From: G021776435 sp046756245
GTDB lineage: Bacteria > Pseudomonadota > Alphaproteobacteria > Caulobacterales > Parvularculaceae
Length of the DNA stretch: 6,650 nucleotides
Reading direction: 5' to 3'
NCBI GenBank assembly: GCA_046756245.1
Contig: JBHHVZ010000126.1
Coordinates: 1 to 6,650 of the forward strand
Under the pieces are notes generated by a model, which saw only the letters and a list, made by a program, of their open reading frames with translations, had not been told where the DNA came from and did no database searches. Below, piece after piece: positions 1-6,648 of this stretch; position 1 is the stretch's first letter; each line of letters opens with the position of its first letter. Both the position numbers and the translations under genes were made by a program.

Positions 1-528
1 GGACGTCACATGCAGGGCCGGCGGCGCCGATGCGCGCGCGTCGAAACGATCAATCTCGAGCGCCTCGAGAAAGCGCGCCGGCGCGCTGCGGCCATGAAAG
101 AGGCGGCCCTCGCCGCCGAGCACGCCCACCCTCTCGCCGGCTTGGGAAAGAAGAATCGAAAGCGCGGTCGCCAGCACGTCGGCCCGGCGTCGCTTCGTCT
201 GGTTTTGGGACGAGGATGCGTAATCGAGCGAACGCGACGGGTCGCGCCAGATCCAGACCGTGGCGGCGGCCTCCCACTCGTTCTGGCGGACATAAAGCCG
301 GTCGGCAACGCGCGCCGACTGGCGCCAGTCGATGGCGGCGACCGGATCGCCGAACGCGTAAGGCCGGTGTTGCCAGAAGGTTTCGCCGGCGCCGGGGCGG
401 CGCCGGCCGTGCAGGCCGGCGGAAACGGTGTGGGCGATCCGCTCCGCTTCGATCATCAGCGCCGGAAAGCGTGCAGCCGCCTCTTCAGCCTCGCGTCTGA
501 CGGCGGCGTCGGTAAGTGCTTTCGACAT
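1..528 (-). CDS. DUF58 domain protein, C-terminal part cut off by window edge
   Basis: The reading frame is open from an ATG at 528-526 to the left edge, giving 176 residues with no stop, so the gene is partial. The family usually runs to about 300 residues. The typical DUF58 block is present: H54-R-P-Y then F-G-D-P (59-62), I-D-W-R-Q-S-A-R (66-73), and R-L-Y-V-R (77-81) followed by E84-W-E. A degenerate vWA metal-site pattern, D96-x-S98-x-S100, follows it. DUF58 proteins are usually encoded beside MoxR ATPases and are thought to be their vWA-like partners in envelope or complex assembly; that role is family knowledge, not shown here. The gene lies 24 nt downstream of the MoxR stop, so co-transcription is likely. 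A GGG three nt before the ATG is a weak, close ribosome site. No signal peptide or membrane segment is seen in the visible part. The identity is firm; the substrate is unknown. Confidence 0.9.
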   Translation of the reverse strand, partial: MSKALTDAAVRREAEEAAARFPALMIEAERIAHTVSAGLHGRRRPGAGETFWQHRPYAFGDPVAAIDWRQSARVADRLYVRQNEWEAAATVWIWRDPSRSLDYASSSQNQTKRRRADVLATALSILLSQAGERVGVLGGEGRLFHGRSAPARFLEALEIDRFDARASAPPALHVTS

Positions 529-552
529 GGGCCCTACGCTATTGAAACAAGC

Positions 553-1536
<984 letters not shown>

Positions 1537-1571
1537 GGACTAAGCGCTTCACATTTGGGGACATTTCCGCT

Positions 1572-1678
1572 CAGAGCCCAACCAAAATCATCTCCCTGGG
1601 CGCGTTGGCTGCGTGACAGACGTTCGCCCGCCTCATCAAGGGTTGGCCCGGGCTCTGAAAGTAAGAAAAAAGAGCCCG
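1572..1678. other. Candidate structured RNA or leader with mutually exclusive stems
   Basis: CGGGCTCT (1649-1656) is perfectly complementary to AGAGCCCG (1671-1678) across a 14-nt A-rich loop. GGGCTCTG (1650-1657) is also perfectly complementary to CAGAGCCC (1572-1579). The second pairing is extended by AACC (1580-1583) with GGTT (1641-1644), and encloses a small GGGCG/CGCCC stem (1598-1602 with 1625-1629). The two large stems cannot form together. On the minus strand this would lie in the moxR 5' leader, ending about 36 nt before the start codon; on the plus strand it would be a free-standing RNA. It matches no RNA family I recognise. The pairing is seen directly; that it is transcribed or functional is inference. 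Confidence 0.3.
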
Positions 1679-1829
1679 AGCCGGTATGGTTTGGCGCAAG
1701 CGATGGTCTGATGATTGTCCGACTATCCGCTTGGTTTGTGTTCTCGTTCAGGCTCTTAGCACGGCTTGGGCCGGTTGTGTAAACAGTCCGGCGAGCTTCT
1801 GGAACACGTCATCGCAAAGCGCTTGCCTC

Positions 1830-1859
1830 TTGCGGTCGTAAGCCCATGTTCTTTACGAT
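1830..1859 (+). promoter_or_regulatory. Possible sppA promoter
   Basis: TTGCGG (1830-1835) and TACGAT (1854-1859) resemble -35 and -10 boxes with an 18-nt spacer, matching the consensus at 3 of 6 and 4 of 6 positions. A start about seven nt downstream would give a leader of roughly 105 nt before the sppA GTG. The -10 box lies inside the palindrome at 1853-1866. The match is weak and was judged by eye only. Confidence 0.22.
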
Positions 1860-1866
1860 ACCGTAA
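1853..1866. promoter_or_regulatory. 14-nt inverted repeat, candidate operator upstream of sppA
   Basis: TTACG-ATAC-CGTAA is a perfect 5-bp inverted repeat with a 4-nt centre, about 107 nt before the sppA start and overlapping the possible -10 box. The size and symmetry suit a dimeric helix-turn-helix regulator. No regulator gene is visible in the window, so the binding protein is unknown and chance occurrence is possible. Confidence 0.25.
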
Positions 1867-1957
1867 TATGGTGCGGCGTCTATTTGGACGCTCCGCGCCG
1901 AAGAGGGGCCGTAGCGTTAAATCGTCGCCGTTCGGCTGAACCGGAACCGCGACAGCC

Positions 1958-1966
1958 AGGAAGGGG
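1958..1966 (+). promoter_or_regulatory. Strong Shine-Dalgarno sequence that fixes the GTG start of sppA
   Basis: AGGAAGGGG ends six nt before the GTG at 1973. It is the best ribosome binding site in the window and decides in favour of the GTG start, which also keeps a short cytosolic N-terminus in front of the membrane helix. Confidence 0.75.
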
Positions 1967-1972
1967 CTATCT

Positions 1973-3877
1973 GTGTCTGGAGAAGAATCGAATTTCACCG
2001 TGTGGGGCTTCATCAAGGGCTTCGGAAAGCTGTTGATCGGCCTGTTGTTGCTGGTCCAGGGGATTATCGGCCTGGTTGTCCTGCTTCTGGTTGTCGGCGT
2101 GCTGGTCAATTTCAGCGCCAATTTTACTGGTCCCGGAAAACAGGCCGCTGTCGCAGTGCCGGAAGGCTCCGCTCTTCTTTTGAATCCCAAGGGCGTACTT
2201 GTCGAGCAGAAGGAGACTGTCGATCCCTTTGAAAAAGCCCTGCAAGACGCCTACGGCGTCAGCCAACCTTCGCAGGTCTCATTGCATGATGTAATCCGCG
2301 TCATCCGGAAGGCGAAGGAAGACAAGCGCATCAAGGCGATGGTTCTGGACCTTGGCGGCCTCGCCGCGCCGTTTTCGAGCGCCAGCAAGCTCCATTACCT
2401 CGCCGACGAAGTCGACTCGTTTAAGGAAAGCGGAAAGAAAGTTTACGCTGTCGGAGACTATTTCAGCCAGGAACAATATCTGCTCGCGTCCCACGCCGAT
2501 GAAATCTACATGAACGACTACGGTAATGTCGTTCTGTTCGGTTACGGCGCGTACGGACTTTACCTGAAATCGTTTTTGGATAAGCTCAAAATCACCAGCC
2601 ATGTGTTCCGTGTAGGAACATTTAAATCGGCTGTGGAGCCATTCATTCGCGACGACATGTCGCCGGAGGCGAAAGAAGCCAATATGGCGTTTCTCAGCGT
2701 GCTCTGGCGCGAATATGTCGGATCGACGTCGCAATCGCGTGGACTTCAGGCCGGCGCGGTTGAGAATTACGCGAACAATCTCGGCGATATCCTGCGCGGC
2801 GTAAACGGCGATCTCGGCAAGGCGGCTTTTCAAACGAAACTTGTCGACGGTCTGAAGTCGCGGGCGGAAATCCGGAAATATCTCATGGAGCAGATCGGCG
2901 CGAACAAGGAAGGGAAAACCTACAAGAATGTAGAATACCAAGCCTATCTCTCGGTCGTGAAAGCGCCTGAAGATGATGACGATCCGAACGTCGCCGTAGT
3001 TACCGCCGCGGGCGTCATCGTCGACGGCGAGGCGCCGGCGGGCGTCGCCGCCGGCGGAGACACGATCGCGAAATTCCTGAGGCAGGCGCGCGAGGACGAA
3101 AACACCAAGGCCGTCGTGTTGCGCGTCGACAGCCCAGGCGGCTCGGCTTTCGCGTCCGATATAATTCGCGACGAATTGCTGGCGCTCAAGGAAGCGGGCA
3201 AACCCGTTGTCGTCTCGATGGGGTCGCTCGCCGCCTCCGGAGGGTACTGGATTTCAGCGGCGGCCGACGAGATCTGGGCCTCGCCGACGACAATTACCGG
3301 ATCGATCGGCATCTTCGGATATCTCAACACGTTCGAGAACACCGCCGCTGAAGTCGGCGTTTATGTGGACGGCGTCGGCACGACCTCATTGTCGCCGCTG
3401 CTTGCGACCGGCATCGGTCCATTGCCCGACGAGGGCGCGGACATCATCCAGCAAGCGGTCGAGAACGGGTACGACCGTTTCCTCAACGTAGTCGGCGAAG
3501 GCCGGAATCTCGACAAAGACTATGTGAATTCAGTCGGACAGGGTCGCGTGTGGATCGGGGCCACGGCGAAAGAGCTGAAACTGGTCGACCAGCTCGGCGA
3601 TTTTGACGACGCCGTCGCCGCCGCCGCCAAACGCGCCAATCTCGAAAGCTATGATGTCGTCAACATGGTCGAAAAAGTCTCGCCGTTCGAGCGGTTTCTG
3701 AGCGGCCTGTCTTCGCGCGTCATGAAGACCATGGGCGTGGGCGAGCAGACCGCGCGCGCGCGTCAGCAGGGATTGCGCAAGCTTCTGGCGAAAGCCGACG
3801 CGCAGTTGAAATTCTTCGAAGAATTCAACGACCCGAATGCGCTTTACGCGCGCTGTCTTGCGTGTGAAATGAACTGA
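1973..3877 (+). CDS. sppA: Signal peptide peptidase SppA, 67K type (peptidase family S49)
   Basis: This 634-residue protein is close in length to E. coli SppA (618) and has the doubled S49 layout. One hydrophobic segment (about 19-46) anchors it with the bulk in the periplasm. The N-terminal S49 repeat (about 104-260) carries the general base in G-T-F-K218-S-A-V-E-P-F. The C-terminal repeat (about 339-500) carries S-P-G-G-S (387-391) and the nucleophile in A-A-S422-G-G-Y-W. These match the Lys209/Ser409 dyad of the E. coli enzyme, so an active serine-lysine protease that degrades released signal peptides is expected. The C-terminus has the family-like Y-A-R-C-L-A-C. The start is GTG, supported by a strong ribosome site. 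The gene appears monocistronic, with a terminator 27 nt after its stop. Its first half looks less GC-rich than the neighbouring genes. Confidence 0.96.
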   Translation: MSGEESNFTVWGFIKGFGKLLIGLLLLVQGIIGLVVLLLVVGVLVNFSANFTGPGKQAAVAVPEGSALLLNPKGVLVEQKETVDPFEKALQDAYGVSQPSQVSLHDVIRVIRKAKEDKRIKAMVLDLGGLAAPFSSASKLHYLADEVDSFKESGKKVYAVGDYFSQEQYLLASHADEIYMNDYGNVVLFGYGAYGLYLKSFLDKLKITSHVFRVGTFKSAVEPFIRDDMSPEAKEANMAFLSVLWREYVGSTSQSRGLQAGAVENYANNLGDILRGVNGDLGKAAFQTKLVDGLKSRAEIRKYLMEQIGANKEGKTYKNVEYQAYLSVVKAPEDDDDPNVAVVTAAGVIVDGEAPAGVAAGGDTIAKFLRQAREDENTKAVVLRVDSPGGSAFASDIIRDELLALKEAGKPVVVSMGSLAASGGYWISAAADEIWASPTTITGSIGIFGYLNTFENTAAEVGVYVDGVGTTSLSPLLATGIGPLPDEGADIIQQAVENGYDRFLNVVGEGRNLDKDYVNSVGQGRVWIGATAKELKLVDQLGDFDDAVAAAAKRANLESYDVVNMVEKVSPFERFLSGLSSRVMKTMGVGEQTARARQQGLRKLLAKADAQLKFFEEFNDPNALYARCLACEMN

Positions 3878-3903
3878 CGGCGCCGAAGACAAAGAAATAT
3901 TGG

Positions 3904-3938
3904 ACCGGCGCCGCCTTTTGCGGCGCCGGTTTCTTTTT
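3904..3938 (+). terminator. Intrinsic terminator of sppA, abutting the next start codon
   Basis: A perfect 11-bp stem, ACCGGCGCCGC (3904-3914) with GCGGCGCCGGT (3920-3930), has a CTTTT loop and is followed by TTCTTTTT (3931-3938). The T-run is on the plus strand only, so it terminates sppA. Its last T is directly followed by the ATG at 3939 of the next gene. A further CGGCGCCG copy (3878-3885), just after the sppA stop, is complementary to both stem arms. Confidence 0.9.
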
Positions 3939-4511
3939 ATGACCGACCTGATGAGTTACGCCGCCCGTCTGGCGGATGTGCAGAACAGTCGCGATCTTCC
4001 CCCGGTCGAGCGGTGGGACCCGCCCTATTGCGGCGAGATCGACCTTGTCATCCGGCGCGACGGAACCTGGGTGCATGAAGGAACGCCGATCGGTCGGGCG
4101 CGGCTGGTCAGGCTGTTTTCTACGGTCCTGAAGCGGGAAGGCGACCGCCATTTTCTGGTGACGCCGGTCGAAAAGCTGGGGATCGAGGTCGAAGATGCGC
4201 CCTTTCTCGCCGTCCTGATGCGCGCCGAGGGGGAGGGCGGGGCGCAAAGACTTGCGTTTACGACCAATGTCGGGGACGTCGTCGTCGCCGGCCCCGCACA
4301 TCCGATCGAATGCCGGCTCGATTCGGCGACCGGCCAGCGCGCGCCCTATATAGAGGTTCGCGCCGGGCTCGAGGCCAGAATTGCGCGCGCGGTGTATTAT
4401 GATCTTGTCACGCTCGGCCAAACGCGGGAGGCAGGCGGCGCGGCGCAATTCGGCGTCGTGTCTGACGGCGTGTTTTTTCCATTGGGCCCGGCGCAATTTG
4501 ACGAGGCGTGA
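3939..4511 (+). CDS. DUF1285 family protein, function unknown
   Basis: The protein has 190 residues and matches what I know of DUF1285 throughout: P-P-V-E-R-W-D-P-P-Y-C-G-E-I-D (21-35), D-G-T-W-V-H-E-G-T-P-I-G-R (41-53), H-F-L-V-T-P-V-E-K (71-79), V-E-D-A-P-F (84-89), and a C-terminal G-V-V-S-D-G-V-F-F-P-L-G (172-183). It has no signal peptide or membrane helix, so it is probably cytosolic. The role of the family is not established. The ATG at 3939 is preferred; a TTG at 3900 would place the N-terminus inside the terminator stem, and the ATG at 3951 (186 residues) is a real alternative. Neither ATG has a Shine-Dalgarno sequence, because the terminator occupies that space. It is followed after 6 nt by the NUDIX gene and is likely the first gene of a three-gene operon. 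Confidence 0.9.
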   Translation: MTDLMSYAARLADVQNSRDLPPVERWDPPYCGEIDLVIRRDGTWVHEGTPIGRARLVRLFSTVLKREGDRHFLVTPVEKLGIEVEDAPFLAVLMRAEGEGGAQRLAFTTNVGDVVVAGPAHPIECRLDSATGQRAPYIEVRAGLEARIARAVYYDLVTLGQTREAGGAAQFGVVSDGVFFPLGPAQFDEA

Positions 4512-4517
4512 ATACGT

Positions 4518-5183
4518 ATGACGGCGGCGAACAAAAATTTCGATTGCGGCGGCGAATTCAACGATCGCTGGCGCAACCGTCTTGAGGCGAACCTCAATCG
4601 CGCCTCAGCCCAGCGTCTACGCGCGCTGTTTCGGGAGATCAATCCGCATCTCGTCGGCGACAAGTTGTTTGAGGATCGCTGGAGCGACGAACGTCTCGAC
4701 GCAGCCGTGCTGGTTCCGATCATCAACCGCAGCGAAGGGCCGACGGTTTTGCTCACCGTCCGCTCGCCCCACATGCCGTCGCATGCCGGCCAGATCAGCT
4801 TTCCGGGAGGCCGGCTCCACGAAGACGACCCGTCTCCCATCGCCGCCGCGCTTCGTGAAGCCGAAGAGGAAGTAAACATCGCTCCCGACGCGGTCAGCGT
4901 TGTCGGCGCGCTCGGCGTTCACGAAGGCGGGCTCGGCTTTTCGGTGACGCCCGTCATCGGAGTCGTCGACCCCTGCGTCGACATCAGGCCCTGCCCGCGC
5001 GAAGTCGCCGAAGTCTTTGAAGCCCCGCTCGCGTATTTCGCCAATTTCGAAAACCACTATACGGAAGAAAGAGAACTCAAGGGCGTCAAATACAACATGT
5101 TCGCAGCGCCTTACGGCGACTATCACATCTGGGGACTGACGGCCGCCATTCTGCGTACGCTCGCCGAGACGCTGCAGGAATGA
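4518..5183 (+). CDS. NUDIX hydrolase, CoA pyrophosphatase type
   Basis: This 221-residue protein belongs to the NUDIX group that cleaves coenzyme A and its derivatives into 4'-phosphopantetheine and adenosine 3',5'-bisphosphate. The CoA-type signature is L78-L-T-V-R82-S followed by G91-Q-I-S-F-P-G-G98. The NUDIX metal-binding helix is R113-E114-A-E-E117-E118-V-N-I. The C-terminal W-G-L-T-A-A-I-L-R is also found in E. coli NudL. As in NudL, the box has one extra residue before R-E and lacks the canonical glycine (Asn120 here, Ala in NudL), so these are family traits, not damage. Less usual is Pro87, where the published CoA signature, as I recall it, has Arg. The start lies 6 nt after the DUF1285 stop, with a weak GAGG 11 nt upstream. 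Its stop overlaps the cca start. Activity on CoA is inferred from the family. Confidence 0.92.
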   Translation: MTAANKNFDCGGEFNDRWRNRLEANLNRASAQRLRALFREINPHLVGDKLFEDRWSDERLDAAVLVPIINRSEGPTVLLTVRSPHMPSHAGQISFPGGRLHEDDPSPIAAALREAEEEVNIAPDAVSVVGALGVHEGGLGFSVTPVIGVVDPCVDIRPCPREVAEVFEAPLAYFANFENHYTEERELKGVKYNMFAAPYGDYHIWGLTAAILRTLAETLQE

Positions 5184-6412
5184 GCGCGCGTCCCTCGCCG
5201 TTGATCCCGCTTGCGCCGGAAGCGGCGCGTTGCTTCGGCTGGCTTGAAGAATCGTATCTGCAAACCGTCGTGGCCGCGCTCGAGGCGGCCGAGCCCGGGT
5301 CGGTCTGCTTTGTCGGCGGATGCGTGCGCGACAGTCTTGCCGGCGCCGCGCCCAAGGACTTCGACATCGCCACGCCGCTTGAGCCGCACGCCGTCATGGC
5401 CGCGCTAAAAAAAGCCGGCGTGCGGGCTGTGCCGACGGGCGTCGATCACGGCACGGTGACGGCGGCTATCGAACACAAGGGCGTCGAGATCACCACCTTG
5501 CGCGCCGACGTCTCCACCGACGGACGGCGCGCCACCGTCGCCTTCACGCGCGACTGGACGCGCGACGCCGAGCGGCGCGACTTTCGCATCAACGCCATCT
5601 ATCTGACGCCCGACCGCCGGCTCTACGACCCTGTCGGCGGCATTGAGGACTTGCGCGCGCAGCGCGTGCGGTTCATCGGTGCGGCGGAAGCACGCATCCG
5701 CGAAGACTATCTTCGCATTCTGAGATTCTTCCGGTTTTCCGCCCGCTTCGCACACGGCTTCGATCCGGAGGGTCTGACGGCGTGTCGAAAATTAAAAACC
5801 GGCATCGCGCAGCTTTCGGCCGAGCGTGTCGGCGACGAGTTTTCGAAAATTCTGCGCCTGCCGGCCGCGCCTATGGCGGTCGAAACGATGCGCGACGCCG
5901 GCGTTCTGGCCGAAATCTGGCCCGCGGCGCCGGCGCTTGAAGCGCTCCGGACGATAAAAGGACTGGCGCCCGACGCCGGCGCGCCGCTCGGGCTTGCGGC
6001 GCTCTTTGGCGAGGAAGGAAGGAGGATCGATGCGCGGCTGCGTCTTTCGAATGCGGATGCGGCGCGGCGCAAACGCGCGATCGCCGGCGCGGCCCGGTTG
6101 CGGGCCGACTTTTCAGAAAAAGAGGCGCGTGCGAACCAGTATCGGCTGGGCCGGGAGACCTTCTTGGACGCCGTCCTGCTCGCCGCAGCGACCTCCGGCG
6201 AAGCTGAAGGATGGCGCGATCTCATCGCATTTTCGAAGCGCATGACGCCGCCGGAATTCCCCTTGTCAGGCAAGGATGTAATCGAAGCCGGCGTCGAACC
6301 GGGGCCTAAGGTTGCGCAAATCCTGAAAGCGGCGGAGGAGGCATGGATCGGCGAAGACTTCCCGCCAGCCGCCCGCGCGCGCGAGCTGTTGCGCGATTAT
6401 CTCGCTGGTTGA
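5180..6412 (+). CDS. cca: CCA-adding tRNA nucleotidyltransferase, class II
   Basis: This 410-residue cytosolic enzyme builds or repairs the 3' CCA end of tRNAs from CTP and ATP without a nucleic acid template. The polymerase head is complete: G46-G-C-V-R50-D51, the metal-binding D60-F-D62-I-A-T, R132-R-D-F-R-I-N-A (132-139), D-P-V-G-G-I-E-D-L (150-158), and the nucleotide-recognition motif E175-D-Y-L-R179. The C-terminal half (about 200-410) fits the helical tRNA-binding part and is of normal length for alphaproteobacteria. A role as poly(A) polymerase, or as a CC- or A-only enzyme, cannot be strictly excluded by eye, but the CCA enzyme is the usual member in this gene order. The ATG overlaps the NUDIX stop (ATGA), and AGGA lies directly against the ATG, too close to work well, so translation is probably coupled to the upstream gene. 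Confidence 0.94.
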   Translation: MSARPSPLIPLAPEAARCFGWLEESYLQTVVAALEAAEPGSVCFVGGCVRDSLAGAAPKDFDIATPLEPHAVMAALKKAGVRAVPTGVDHGTVTAAIEHKGVEITTLRADVSTDGRRATVAFTRDWTRDAERRDFRINAIYLTPDRRLYDPVGGIEDLRAQRVRFIGAAEARIREDYLRILRFFRFSARFAHGFDPEGLTACRKLKTGIAQLSAERVGDEFSKILRLPAAPMAVETMRDAGVLAEIWPAAPALEALRTIKGLAPDAGAPLGLAALFGEEGRRIDARLRLSNADAARRKRAIAGAARLRADFSEKEARANQYRLGRETFLDAVLLAAATSGEAEGWRDLIAFSKRMTPPEFPLSGKDVIEAGVEPGPKVAQILKAAEEAWIGEDFPPAARARELLRDYLAG

Positions 6413-6415
6413 ATC

Positions 6416-6431
6416 CGACGCTGCAGCGTCG
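6416..6431. repeat. Perfect 16-nt palindrome just after the cca stop
   Basis: CGACGCTGCAGCGTCG reads identically on both strands and begins 4 nt after the cca stop codon. With no loop and no following T-run it is a poor intrinsic terminator. It could be a protein-binding site or part of an mRNA 3' end structure. Confidence 0.5.
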
Positions 6432-6484
6432 AAATTGCAGCCGGCTTAGAGCGTCGAGCAATTCATCAGAGACAAAACAATTCC

Positions 6485-6556
6485 CCGCTCATCCCGGCGA
6501 AAGCCGGGATCCAGTCTAACTCAGCTCTGGGCTCCGGCTTTCGCCGGGGTGAGCGG
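6485..6556. repeat. Long intergenic inverted repeat (REP-like element)
   Basis: Two 30-nt arms (6485-6514 and 6527-6556) enclose a 12-nt loop. Pairing gives 26 Watson-Crick pairs, three G.U pairs and one mismatch. The core CCCGGCGAAAGCCGGGAT, with its CCGGCTTTCGCCGGGGTGAG partner, is of a type I recognise as scattered between genes in many alphaproteobacterial genomes. In RNA it would form a very stable hairpin and could protect or end the cca operon transcript. Only one copy lies in the window, so dispersal is inferred from general knowledge. Confidence 0.75.
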
Positions 6557-6598
6557 AGTTGGAGGGGCGCCTGGGATTCAATACGAACGGAAAACGCG

Positions 6599-6648
6599 CT
6601 AGAGCATGTTCTCCGAAATGCGAGTCGGAGAACATGCTCTAGGTTTTT
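6599..6648 (+). terminator. Perfect 18-bp inverted repeat with T-run; repeat element or terminator
   Basis: CTAGAGCATGTTCTCCGA (6599-6616) and TCGGAGAACATGCTCTAG (6625-6642) are exact reverse complements around an 8-nt loop, followed by G and five Ts (6644-6648). The shape is that of an intrinsic terminator for the plus-strand operon, although it lies 187 nt past the cca stop. The TAGAGCATG...CATGCTCTA ends also resemble a repeat family common in Rhizobiales-type genomes, so it may be a dispersed palindrome that also terminates transcription. Confidence 0.65.

Larger units (their letters stand above)
1537..1972. other. 436-nt gene-free gap between divergent moxR and sppA, rich in inverted repeats
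   Basis: No convincing gene is seen. The left part contains several inverted repeats: CAGAGCCC (1572-1579), CGGGCTCTG (1649-1657) and AGAGCCCG (1671-1678), where the middle copy can pair with either flank, plus AACC/GGTT (1580-1583 with 1641-1644) extending the first pairing across a bulge. An imperfect hairpin lies at 1697-1733 (CAAGCG and CGCTTG ends, one bulge, one G.U). The right part holds a 14-nt palindrome (1853-1866) and the sppA ribosome site. The gap should carry the promoters of both divergent genes. The minus-strand moxR promoter could not be picked out by eye. Confidence 0.6.

Noticed and set aside
1649..1678. CGGGCTCT/AGAGCCCG hairpin as a simple intrinsic terminator
   Set aside because: The stem is 8 bp with a 14-nt loop, and neither strand has a T-run after the stem; the T-rich part on the minus strand is inside the loop.
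1555..1782. A 75-codon plus-strand open frame in the moxR-sppA gap
   Set aside because: It has no ribosome site, no recognisable motif and no homology I know, and it runs through the inverted repeats. The region looks non-coding.
3900..3938. TTG at 3900 as the start of DUF1285
   Set aside because: The extra 13 codons would lie in the terminator hairpin and read as an Arg/Leu-rich tail not expected in the family. The ATG at 3939 fits better.
4848..4881. NUDIX box with an extra residue and Asn in place of the usual Gly
   Set aside because: The CoA pyrophosphatase branch, including E. coli NudL, shares the extra residue and also lacks the Gly, so it does not signal an inactive enzyme.
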